Positions 7,338 to 13,940 of a stretch of DNA of 17,226 nt are shown in pieces. This DNA comes from Candidatus Sigynarchaeota archaeon (GTDB lineage: Archaea > Asgardarchaeota > Jordarchaeia > Jordarchaeales > Jordarchaeaceae). The notes beneath the pieces were generated by a model. The model saw only the letters and a program-made list of their open reading frames with translations. It did no database searches and was not told where the DNA came from. Position 1 is the stretch's first letter, and the number at the start of each line of letters is the position of its first letter. Position numbers and translations under genes: made by a program. The stretch spans positions 1 to 17,226 of the forward strand of contig JAUQYY010000191.1 of assembly GCA_030587505.1 (NCBI GenBank), given 5' to 3'.

Positions 7338-8578
7338 TGAGGATATGTCTTCTCAGTTACAGGGGAAACATGTACTGCGGCGGACAGGGTGTGTACCTAT
7401 ATAATCTCTCAAAAGCGCTTGCCGAACTTGGAAACGAGGTTCACGTGATAGTGGGGCCTCCATACCCCTTTAAGATGAAATGGGCCACAGTACACAAGAT
7501 TAAAACTCCTAGGTTTAATGAACTTAACGGGGATAGGATAACCTCTGAAAACTTGTCACTGCTAACATTTTACGAGTATATGGCTGCCAAGTTTGGAAAC
7601 TTTCCAGAGATACTTGGTTTCAGTATCCGAGCATTCTTTAAGGTGAAAGAGTTAATTAAGGAGCATCCCTTCGACATCATTCATGATAATCAGTGTCTGG
7701 GTTACGGGCTTCTTTTGATGAAAGCACTACACATTCCATTAATTGCAACGATACACCATCCTCTACCAATTGATAGGCAAATTGCAATGTACTTGTCGGA
7801 AGATGTAAAGACGAAGTTAAAACAGATACTATTCTACCCTCAATTTATGCAGAAGATAGTAGCCAAGAGAATCAACAGGATAATAACGGTCTCAGAGTTT
7901 TCGGCGAGAGAGATAGTCAAACACTTTAAGGTACCCAGAGAGAGGATAAGAGTTATACACAACGGTGTGGACACGGAGCTGTTTCACGTGAGGGAGAAAC
8001 CGAACAGAAACTCTGATGAAGGATACAATATAACTTTTGTGGGTAATTGTGAAAATCGTGTTAAGGGCTTACCGCTTCTCCTGAAGACCTTGAAGTATCT
8101 TAAAGAGAACTTGAAGATGAAAGTTAAACTAACCGTAGTAGATAAATGGAAGGAAGAGGGAATTGCCCCGCCTCTTGTGAAAAGATACGGTTTGGAGAAC
8201 GACATAGTGTTCACTGGTTTTCTAAGCTTCGAGGAACTATCTAAACAGTATGCCACAACGGATCTAATAATAATCCCTTCGCTTTTCGAAGGTTTCTGCT
8301 TCCCAGCTGTCGAGGCTATGGCTTGCGGAACTCCGGTGGTGGCGTTTAAGGTGGGAGCGCTACCACAGGTTATGGAAGACGGGAAGACGGGGATACTGGC
8401 AGATCCTGGTGATTGGAGAGCGATGGCAAAAGCTGTAGCGAAAATCCTTAAAAACAGAGAGCTGAGAGAAAGTATGGGAAGAAGGGGCAGAGAGAGAGTA
8501 GAGAAGCTTTTTACCTGGGAAAATGCTGCTAAACAAGTTATGGAAGTATATAGGGAGACTATAAATGCTCACCGTTAA
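7337..8578 (+). CDS. GT-B glycosyltransferase, GT4-type
   Basis: A second retaining glycosyltransferase of 413 residues. Its N-terminus has GGQGVYLYNLSKALAELG, the loop that contacts donor and acceptor. Mid-protein it shows HHPLPIDRQ and ITVSEFSAREIVKHF, then IHNGVDTELF, the usual domain linker. The C-terminal donor site carries E318-x7-E326 in EGFCFPAVEAMACGTPVVA. The start is GTG 7337, overlapping the previous stop by one base, with GGAGG eight bases upstream inside the preceding gene, so translation is probably coupled. It shares only family-level similarity with its neighbour, so the two likely add different sugars, or sugars to different acceptors, on the same glycan. No membrane segment is seen. 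Confidence 0.9.
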   Translation: MRICLLSYRGNMYCGGQGVYLYNLSKALAELGNEVHVIVGPPYPFKMKWATVHKIKTPRFNELNGDRITSENLSLLTFYEYMAAKFGNFPEILGFSIRAFFKVKELIKEHPFDIIHDNQCLGYGLLLMKALHIPLIATIHHPLPIDRQIAMYLSEDVKTKLKQILFYPQFMQKIVAKRINRIITVSEFSAREIVKHFKVPRERIRVIHNGVDTELFHVREKPNRNSDEGYNITFVGNCENRVKGLPLLLKTLKYLKENLKMKVKLTVVDKWKEEGIAPPLVKRYGLENDIVFTGFLSFEELSKQYATTDLIIIPSLFEGFCFPAVEAMACGTPVVAFKVGALPQVMEDGKTGILADPGDWRAMAKAVAKILKNRELRESMGRRGRERVEKLFTWENAAKQVMEVYRETINAHR

Positions 8579-9269
8579 ATTGAACCTGTTGCAAATCCTA
8601 GAGAAGGACGTAGTTCTGGATGCGGGATGCGGTGCCGGTAGGCACACCATGGAAGCGAGTAAGTGGCACAGTTCCAAATTCGTGGCAGTTGACAGATCGC
8701 TGAGTGAATTAAAGAGATTAAAATATGTTCTCGACCTTATGGCAGAGAAGGGAGAATTAAACGGAAACGTTGTTCTTATTGTTGGAGATGTTCTTCAACT
8801 TCCCTTCAAAGACGAGGCTTTTACGAAAATAATCTGCACCGAAGTTCTGGAGCACTTGCACGAGGACGTAAGGGGGATGGAAGAGATGGTGAGAGTTCTA
8901 AAAAACCACGAGGAGCTGGTGGTCAGCGTTCCAACCCCCTACACGGAGCATCTGTTCGGCAATCTTTCATATGAGTACTTTAGAACGCCGGGAGGACATG
9001 TTAGAATTTACAAGAAGAAAGAGCTGCTACAAAAATTACGGAAAAGCGGTTTGAGGATATTATACGTTTGCCGTGAGCACGCGTTCCACTCTATTTTCTG
9101 GATGTTAAAATGCCTGTGCGGACTAGACAATCAAGGCGCGTTAATTCCCGCCCTCTGGGAAAAACTACTAATCTTCTCCACGCAAATTAAGTTACTCAAG
9201 AAGATCGAAAATTTCTGGAATAACCTTTTCCCGAAAAGTATAGTGGTTTATACGAGAAAGGAGGTATAA
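8565..9269 (+). CDS. Class I SAM-dependent methyltransferase
   Basis: A 234-residue enzyme with methyltransferase motif I at residues 16-25 (VVLDAGCGAG), an acidic strand end (VAVD) and the post-II region GDVLQLPFKDEAFTKIICTEVLEHL typical of Methyltransf_11/UbiE-like proteins. The segment TPGGHVRIYKKKELL and the later HAFHSIFWMLK are shared by methyltransferases encoded beside GT4 glycosyltransferases. The start ATG 8565 lies inside the previous gene (14-base overlap), with GGGAG seven bases upstream, so it is translationally coupled. The N-terminus is short, with only 15 residues before motif I. Target unknown; a sugar or a lipid head group is plausible from context. Confidence 0.87.
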   Translation: MLTVKLNLLQILEKDVVLDAGCGAGRHTMEASKWHSSKFVAVDRSLSELKRLKYVLDLMAEKGELNGNVVLIVGDVLQLPFKDEAFTKIICTEVLEHLHEDVRGMEEMVRVLKNHEELVVSVPTPYTEHLFGNLSYEYFRTPGGHVRIYKKKELLQKLRKSGLRILYVCREHAFHSIFWMLKCLCGLDNQGALIPALWEKLLIFSTQIKLLKKIENFWNNLFPKSIVVYTRKEV

Positions 9270-9329
9270 CTCCCTTCAGAATTTTCACACGGGAACGCGT
9301 AATTAATTCTGGTTAGGAAGAAAGCCGCG

Positions 9330-10097
9330 ATGGAACATTCACGGAATGAAAAAATTAAAGACAAAAACTTTTGGAAAGTCTGGTTTAAGGTAGTTCACAC
9401 AAGTTACATACCACACAGCCACATTGTTCACCAGATATTAAACCAGCTCGATTATAATGTTAGGGATCTGAAAATTTTAGAAATCGGCGCTGGAACGGGT
9501 AGGGATAGTTGGTTGCTAGCGAAATATGGAGCTCAAGCCTTTGCCCTAGATTACGCGACAACAAGAACGATTAGAGAAAAGTTCCATTCAGATAACCTAC
9601 CACTGATTTGCGTCCAGGCTGATGGAGAAAACTTGCCTTTCAAGGATAAGTTCTTCGACCTTGTGTTTTCACAGGGGTTGATTGAACACTTTAGAAACCC
9701 AGAGAAGTTGATTAGAGAGCAAATACGGGTTCTGAAAAACGGAGGGTACTTGGTGATTGATGCGCCTCAAACATATTCGCTTTATAACATATACAAGACT
9801 GCTTTAATCCGTCTAGACAACTGGCCAATAGTTTGGGAAAGAAGCTATTCCGTTAGGGATATGAAGAAAATCGGCAAAAAGTATAACCTCAAGCTACTGA
9901 AGCTATCGGGTTGGGATGTCTGGCCGCTGTTCCTCCGAAACATGCACAAAACAAAAATCGGAGGGAGGAACGCCCTCCCAAAGAAAATTAGGCAGCTTAT
10001 AGAAATGCAGTGGAGAAAGTTTGAGAACACCAAACCCGCGGCGTACATAGCAATGAATATCACGGCAGTATTCCAAAAGGTTGAAACCCAACAGTAG
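9330..10097 (+). CDS. Class I SAM-dependent methyltransferase
   Basis: A 255-residue methyltransferase with motif I at about residues 48-58 (KILEIGAGTGR), a following AFALDY strand, the ADGENLPFKDKFFDLVFSQGLIEHF segment and a VLKNGGYLVIDAP strand, all in the Methyltransf_11 order. It is unlike the preceding methyltransferase outside these motifs, so it is not a recent duplicate. It begins 60 bases after the previous gene, with AGGAAG about ten bases before the ATG. A TAATTAATT in the gap (about 9300-9308) could provide an extra promoter. Its basic C-terminal half (KMHKTKIGGRNALPKKIRQ) suggests contact with a charged partner. Substrate unknown. Confidence 0.87.
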   Translation: MEHSRNEKIKDKNFWKVWFKVVHTSYIPHSHIVHQILNQLDYNVRDLKILEIGAGTGRDSWLLAKYGAQAFALDYATTRTIREKFHSDNLPLICVQADGENLPFKDKFFDLVFSQGLIEHFRNPEKLIREQIRVLKNGGYLVIDAPQTYSLYNIYKTALIRLDNWPIVWERSYSVRDMKKIGKKYNLKLLKLSGWDVWPLFLRNMHKTKIGGRNALPKKIRQLIEMQWRKFENTKPAAYIAMNITAVFQKVETQQ

Positions 10098-10106
10098 AAA
10101 CCACAG

Positions 10107-10117
10107 CATTTTTAAAC
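10107..10117 (+). promoter_or_regulatory. TATA element of the aminotransferase gene
   Basis: ATTTTTAAACA follows directly after the methyltransferase stop codon. A start of transcription about 25 bases on (near 10138) leaves a leader of about 20 bases containing GGGG (10147-10150), eight bases before the TTG at 10159. This suggests the aminotransferase is transcribed independently of the glycan cluster. Confidence 0.45.
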
Positions 10118-10158
10118 ATCTTTGTGTTCCAGTTAATCAAAGTAACGGGGTATTCAAA

Positions 10159-11256
10159 TTGACTGGAGTTAAAAAATTCTTTAAGCCGAATATTGAAACG
10201 GCTTCTGTTTATAGCCCCGGAGGAATTCTAAGGCTCTTGTACCAGCAACGCCAAGACTGGGTAAGAATGATGTCCAACGAAAGCCCATTCGAGCCGTCTC
10301 CTCGAGTAATCGAAGCCGTCGAAGAAGCGGTCCACAGAGCAGGCTGGTACTACGACTCAGATTTTGTAGAACTCAGAGAAGCCATAGAGAGATATATCGG
10401 ATTTGAGAAAGAGCGAATTCTAGTAGGAAATGGAAGCACGGAACTTATAGATATGATTTTCAGGGGATTCCTGAACTCAGGGGATGAAGTCATTCTCTCA
10501 GATCCCACGTATCCACTTTACCCAATAAGGATACAAGTCGCAGACGGAAAAAGCGTTATAGTTCCCAAAATCCTTCCAGACTATCGTTGGGATATTGAGG
10601 GAATAATTAAAGCCATTACACCACGAACCAAGATTATAGCGGTGGTCAGCCCCAACAATCCTGTAGGAAATACAATACCGGAGGAGGATTTGAGAAAGCT
10701 TCTGGAACAGGATGTCCTTGTTATCTTGGACGAGGCATATGGAGAATTCGCGGATAAAACGCTAACACACCTTGCTAAGAAGTACGAAAATTTGATAGTT
10801 CTTAGAACACTTTCAAAGGCTTTTGGACTGGCGGCTCTGCGGATAGGCTACACGATAGCAGAGCCCGAGGTGATAAAGTACCTTGAGAAGATAAAAATCC
10901 CTTTCAACGTAAACTACATCGCAGTTCAAGCAGCCATAGCCGCACTGGGAGATAGAGAATACCTAGAAAAAGTGAGGAGGGAGATAGCACAGGGCAGGGA
11001 GTACCTCTACAGAGAGATATCAGCAATAGATGGGCTGGAAGCATTTCCCTCACAAGCAAACTTCGTTTTGGTGAAAATTACAAAACCAAATGTCACGGGA
11101 ACGGACATAGAGTGGCAGCTAGCAGATCGACAGATACTCACAAGGAAGTACACCGGCAAGGCAGGTCTCATCGGTGAATTTATACGTATAACAGTACGCA
11201 ACATGGAGGAAAACCGCAGGTGCGCCGAAGCCCTCAAAGAGATAATGGAAGGATGA
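10159..11256 (+). CDS. hisC: HisC-like class I/II aminotransferase (histidinol-phosphate aminotransferase family)
   Basis: A PLP enzyme of 365 residues. Family landmarks: NESPFEPSPRVIEAVEEA near the N-terminus, VGNGSTELID, SPNNPVGN, D191-E-A-Y for the pyridine nitrogen, and LSKAFGLAALRIGY with the Schiff-base lysine at residue 220. The C-terminus FIRITVRNMEENRRCAEAL is the substrate-carboxylate arginine region. HisC converts imidazole-acetol phosphate and glutamate to histidinol phosphate, but close relatives act on aromatic amino acids or threonine phosphate, and no other his gene is in view, so the exact reaction is uncertain. The open frame extends to 10081 inside the methyltransferase, but TTG 10159 gives the usual family N-terminus and has GGGG eight bases upstream. 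Confidence 0.82.
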   Translation: MTGVKKFFKPNIETASVYSPGGILRLLYQQRQDWVRMMSNESPFEPSPRVIEAVEEAVHRAGWYYDSDFVELREAIERYIGFEKERILVGNGSTELIDMIFRGFLNSGDEVILSDPTYPLYPIRIQVADGKSVIVPKILPDYRWDIEGIIKAITPRTKIIAVVSPNNPVGNTIPEEDLRKLLEQDVLVILDEAYGEFADKTLTHLAKKYENLIVLRTLSKAFGLAALRIGYTIAEPEVIKYLEKIKIPFNVNYIAVQAAIAALGDREYLEKVRREIAQGREYLYREISAIDGLEAFPSQANFVLVKITKPNVTGTDIEWQLADRQILTRKYTGKAGLIGEFIRITVRNMEENRRCAEALKEIMEG

Positions 11257-11329
11257 GAGCCAGCTAGTAGGGAAATAGCGAAGAATTAAGCAAGGCATGC
11301 CAACTCAACTAATTTAATTTTCACTTTCA

Positions 11330-12100
11330 CTAGAAGCAATCTTCTTTATTGGAGAATTTTCTCAAGATTTGCCCATACTGAACCAAACGCACAAGAGCCA
11401 TAGCACCTCTTTCAGGAGTAGGATACACTGGTATTCCCCCGCTCTCCAGTTTGGTTACATCCTCCTTTAGTAAAGCTTTGGGTCCGTTTAATACCACTAT
11501 GATTGGCTTTGCATATTTTTTGTTAAACGCAATGAGTTCTTCAGCGTGCACCCCCATCGTTGGGAAGTACACTTGGAAAAAGATGAGCGCGTCGATATTC
11601 TTATTTTCAAGAGCGAATCTTGTGGCTTCTACTCTACCCTCCGGAAAGGGAGCAAAAGCTAGATCAACGGGGTTGGTTCGTATAGTGTATGGGGGTAAGA
11701 GCTCTTCAAATTTCTTATTTGTTTCTTCGGTAAAGGGGGCTACGTCAAGACCGTTCATAACGCATACGTCTGAGATAACTATTCCCGCGCCTGCCTGCAT
11801 TGAGAGAACCGCAACCCTATTGCCCTTGGGAACAGGCTGCATGGCGAGCGCCTTTGCTGCGTCAAGTAGCTCAGTTGAGCTATTTACTGGGATAATCCCT
11901 GCTTGCATAAACATGGCATCGTAAAGTTTGTAGTCTCCAGCCATAGAGCCCGTATGGGAAAAAGCCACGCGGTCTACGTTTATTCGTCCAACCTTGTAGG
12001 CTACTACGGGTTTTTTCCTCACCACTTTCTTAGCGGCCTCCATTAAGGGTCTAGCATTGTCAAGTCCCTCTAATAGCGATAACATCTGTTTCATCATCAT
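11330..12100 (-). CDS. C-terminal fragment of the broken acyl-CoA synthetase (ligase domain)
   Basis: The longest uninterrupted piece: 256 codons opening with three ATG codons. The first ten residues (MMMKQMLSLL) are a wrong-frame reading of bases that encode DDETDVIAI in the neighbouring frame, so protein-like sequence begins at EGLDNARP. It covers the second and third CoA-ligase subdomains, with the catalytic histidine in SHTGSMAGD and the TNPVDL loop. There is no ribosome site at 12100. If expressed alone it would lack the CoA-binding domain. Confidence 0.6.
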   Translation of the reverse strand: MMMKQMLSLLEGLDNARPLMEAAKKVVRKKPVVAYKVGRINVDRVAFSHTGSMAGDYKLYDAMFMQAGIIPVNSSTELLDAAKALAMQPVPKGNRVAVLSMQAGAGIVISDVCVMNGLDVAPFTEETNKKFEELLPPYTIRTNPVDLAFAPFPEGRVEATRFALENKNIDALIFFQVYFPTMGVHAEELIAFNKKYAKPIIVVLNGPKALLKEDVTKLESGGIPVYPTPERGAMALVRLVQYGQILRKFSNKEDCF

Positions 12101-12182
12101 ACAATAAATACTCCAAAATTTCCGAAGTCCACATTTACCCTATTGCCTAGACTGGCGATCTTGCTTATACCTATGTTTTCAT

Positions 12183-12680
12183 CTAGCGCCATATTTTGCT
12201 CAGTATGGTTGAAATGCCTTCGCTCTGACAGAAAACAGCAATGTTGCCTTTCTTTAAGCAACCGAATAGAGGGTTAAAGGAGGCGTTTAAACCCCTGTTT
12301 ACATTCGCAAAGACTATCGTGTTGGGGCCGATTATCTTAATTCCCGCTTCGTTTGCTATTGACGCCAGCTCTTCTTGGAGCTTCTCTCCTTCAGAACCAA
12401 TCTCTTTAAAAAGCGCTGTAATTATTGAAGCTCCTTTTACGCCCTTGCGGGCACACTCTCTCAAAACGCCGGGTGACAATTTAGCAGGAACAACAATCAC
12501 CGCCAAGTCAACGTTCTCGGGAACATCGCTTATCGAGGAATACACCTTTCTTCCTTCTAACTCCTTGAAACGAGGGTTAACCAGAAACACCTTACCATCA
12601 TAATTTAAAACAGAGCACATTGCGTAAAAACCAAGCTTCGTAAAGTCAGATGTCGCTCCGATCACAGCCAGAGTCGGCAT
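12183..12680 (-). CDS. N-terminal fragment of the broken acyl-CoA synthetase (CoA-binding domain)
   Basis: A 165-codon frame with the CoA-binding Rossmann pattern LAVIGATSDFTKLGFYAM, VNPRFKELEG and AVIVVPAKLSPGVLRECARKGVK. The usual GPNC motif reads GPNTIVFAN here, so the conserved cysteine is replaced by threonine. The last four residues before the stop (KIWR) are already out of frame relative to the family. The first three residues (MPT) are also frameshifted: the authentic N-terminus lies in another frame upstream to 12720. Confidence 0.6.
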   Translation of the reverse strand: MPTLAVIGATSDFTKLGFYAMCSVLNYDGKVFLVNPRFKELEGRKVYSSISDVPENVDLAVIVVPAKLSPGVLRECARKGVKGASIITALFKEIGSEGEKLQEELASIANEAGIKIIGPNTIVFANVNRGLNASFNPLFGCLKKGNIAVFCQSEGISTILSKIWR

Positions 12681-13147
12681 AGAATAGCTTTCTGAATTCT
12701 TCTACAATTTTACTAGTCATAACCATCAGCTCCGATCTAAACCCTCTGTTGATTTCAGTTCCAGATTCCCATAGAAGTGTAACAGATACTCCTCATCTAA
12801 ACAAGGTACTTTTACAATCAGTTTTTAATATTTAACACTTTCAGTAGCAAAATACACTCACAAGAAGGAGTACCTCTTTTTTAGGAAGTGATATTCGTCC
12901 AAAAAACCGGAGAAGAGAACTAAAATAAATTTCGTTAAACTTGTTCACTCCGAAGAAGTGTCTCTTTGGGTAGAATGGTAGTATCAACATGAGAGGAAAA
13001 GTTTCACCTCCCAAGATTAGAATTTTTGGAGGCTTCTTGTTAGCGAACAGCCGATCACGTACTTTCGACTGAGAGGAAGGTGCTTCTTAGTTATTCGTAA
13101 TCTCCGCACTAATAAGAGGAAAATAGTTGTAGTATTGTGTTAGGGAG

Positions 13148-13175
13148 AAAAAAGAAAAAATGGGCGGAATCGCCC
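13148..13175 (-). terminator. Hairpin plus poly-T terminator of the histone-fold transcript
   Basis: On the minus strand GGGCG-ATTC-CGCCC forms a five-pair stem with a four-base loop, followed by A, then TTTTTTCTTTTTT. Archaeal RNA polymerase stops at T-runs, and the hairpin strengthens the case. It lies about 125 bases beyond the stop codon of the histone-fold gene. Confidence 0.6.
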
Positions 13176-13212
13176 TCCGGGTTGTTTAGGCTCTGTACGA
13201 CAAGCTAATTGT

Positions 13213-13299
13213 GGGGGTTTCGGCAAGTATTTTTAGTTCTTTGTTGGCGCGCAAAACCCGTTAGTATTCGGTGAAACTCTTTGCCGTCAGTCTTCCCCC
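13213..13299 (-). ncRNA. Candidate structured 3' UTR or small RNA after the histone-fold gene
   Basis: On the minus strand, directly after the stop codon, GGGGG (13299-13295) can pair with CCCCC (13217-13213), and CGGCAA (13286-13281) with TTGCCG (13226-13221). An 8/3-base internal loop separates the two helices and 54 bases lie inside. The order of the arms is consistent with one long hairpin, followed downstream by the terminator. Whether it is a 3' UTR element or a separate RNA cannot be told. Confidence 0.35.
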
Positions 13300-13482
13300 T
13301 TACCCCGCCGTAATGTCTTCCGCTCTTACAGTTTTCCTACCGTTACTTTGAGCGTTCTTAATACCGATTTTGATGAGTTTTTGCACTTGTTCGTTAATGG
13401 CGTCGTAAGCGTCGGAAGAGCAAAGCATTCCCCTTTTGTTTACCTCATTCTTAATTGCCTTTTTTACTACAAACTCGGTCAT
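13300..13482 (-). CDS. Small archaeal histone-fold protein
   Basis: A 60-residue, lysine-rich protein. The opening TEFVVKKAIKNEVNKRGMLCSSDAYDAINEQVQKLI pattern and the closing NGRKTVRAEDI are those of the archaeal histone-fold family related to histones and NF-YB/HAP3: helix, loop, long helix, then the GRKTV loop and AEDI helix start. Such proteins bind DNA as dimers. The C-terminal helix is very short here, ending AEDITAG, so it is smaller than canonical HMf histones (about 66-69 residues). The start is ATG 13482 with GAGGTG six bases upstream; GTG 13491 lies inside that Shine-Dalgarno site and is unlikely. The upstream region is rich in TTTAAA-type sequences. It is the only intact gene between two degraded loci. 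Confidence 0.85.
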   Translation of the reverse strand: MTEFVVKKAIKNEVNKRGMLCSSDAYDAINEQVQKLIKIGIKNAQSNGRKTVRAEDITAG

Positions 13483-13672
13483 TACTCCCACCTCACAATT
13501 GGGTGATTTTTTAAATTATTAAATATCTTTTAAATGCGCGCCACGTATTTAGTAAATAAATAGACATATAGAATAAATATTTTACCCTATTTTTTTCCAT
13601 ATCGAAAAGTATTCTAGTAAAAAACGGAAAAACTCCTAAGAAGAATTACGGAAAAAGGCGTCCGGGAACAGA

Positions 13673-13790
13673 TTGTTGGAGGATAGCCAAGTAAAATCCA
13701 AATAGGGTCGGCACTGCTGTAGGAGATGCTCTCGGAAGGCCTTATGAAGGTCTATGGGGACCGTTTCCAGTTGATGCAATACGTTTTAGA
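13673..13790 (+). pseudogene. Remnant resembling the N-terminus of an ADP-ribosylglycohydrolase
   Basis: In one frame, bases 13707-13790 encode VGTAVGDALGRPYEGLWGPF followed by PVDAIRFR, then TGA. The GxAVGDALGxPxE pattern is the opening signature of ADP-ribosylglycohydrolases (DraG/ARH family), where it precedes metal-binding residues. Just upstream, in another frame, bases 13673-13702 read LLEDSQVKSK and then stop, which fits the few residues that normally come before the signature. So the piece seems to carry one frameshift, a stop, and no downstream part: the later TDDT motif is absent. Too short for certainty. Confidence 0.45.
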
Positions 13791-13880
13791 TGAGGTTTCG
13801 GTGCTATTTCTGGATTGGAAGTTTTTAGTTTCAAAATTATTAAAGTATCATTTTAAAAATTATGTGTTGAATTATCGAAA

Positions 13881-13910
13881 AAGTAAACTCTAAAGAGGGA
13901 GAGTTACTTT
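13881..13910. repeat. Imperfect inverted repeat at the GNAT promoter
   Basis: AAGTAAACTCT (13881-13891) and AGAGTTACTTT (13900-13910) are reverse complements apart from one mismatch/shift, with an 8-base spacer. The right arm runs into the TATA-like TTTTTATGG, so a regulator bound here would affect the GNAT-racemase promoter. Confidence 0.35.
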
Positions 13911-13940
13911 TTATGGGTAGAGCAAAACAGCGGTGGTAAC

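Larger units (their letters stand above)
11330..12720 (-). pseudogene. ADP-forming acyl-CoA synthetase alpha subunit, broken by four frameshifts
   Basis: Read from ATG 12720 (GGAG about nine bases upstream) the protein can be followed to the stop at 11330 only by changing frame four times. Segment 1 (12720-12670) gives MTSKIVEEFRKLFYADS. Segment 2 (12671-12190) continues LAVIGATSDFTKLGF, the CoA-binding domain. Segment 3 (12192-12103) reads MALDENIGISKIASLGNR and on. Segment 4 (12101-12072) reads YDDETDVIAI. Segment 5 (12070-11330) continues EGLDNARPLMEAA. Joined, they give about 460 residues, the usual length of the alpha subunit of acetate-CoA ligase (ADP-forming), which makes ATP and acid from acyl-CoA. 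The ligase domain still has the phosphohistidine motif SHTGSMAG and TNPVDL. No beta (ATP-grasp) subunit is in the window. Decay is the simplest reading; assembly error is possible. Confidence 0.8.
12721..13299. other. Intergenic region with a possible gene remnant and a structured 3' segment
   Basis: Next to the synthetase, a TAAATATTAAAAA near 12824-12836 on the minus strand could be its former promoter. From 13086 down to 12841 (minus strand) there is an 81-codon open frame without a start at its head. Part of it, KKPPKILILGGETF followed by PLMLILPFYPKRHFFGVN, reads like folded protein, but I cannot name a family. Next to the histone-fold gene lie paired sequences at 13213-13226 and 13281-13299 and a terminator hairpin at 13162-13175. 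No tRNA was recognised. Confidence 0.4.
13483..13940. other. A/T-rich intergenic region with promoters and a gene remnant
   Basis: The left end (13500-13540) carries several TTTAAA-like boxes serving the histone-fold gene on the minus strand. The middle (13673-13793) contains the remnant described separately. The right end has the promoter of the GNAT gene: an imperfect inverted repeat at 13881-13910 touching CTTTTTATGG, a possible TATA centred near 13911, 30 bases before the ATG. Nothing else recognisable was seen. Confidence 0.45.

Noticed and set aside
9277..9311. Seven-base inverted repeat CAGAATT/AATTCTG before the second methyltransferase
   Set aside because: Short, A/T-rich and widely spaced; easily accidental.
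11451..11924. 157-codon plus-strand open frame opposite the broken synthetase
   Set aside because: Serine/phenylalanine-rich antisense reading; the minus strand carries the clear CoA-ligase motifs.
13176..13299. Possible tRNA after the histone-fold gene
   Set aside because: Stems exist, but there is no T-loop GTTCRANYC, anticodon arm or cloverleaf spacing.
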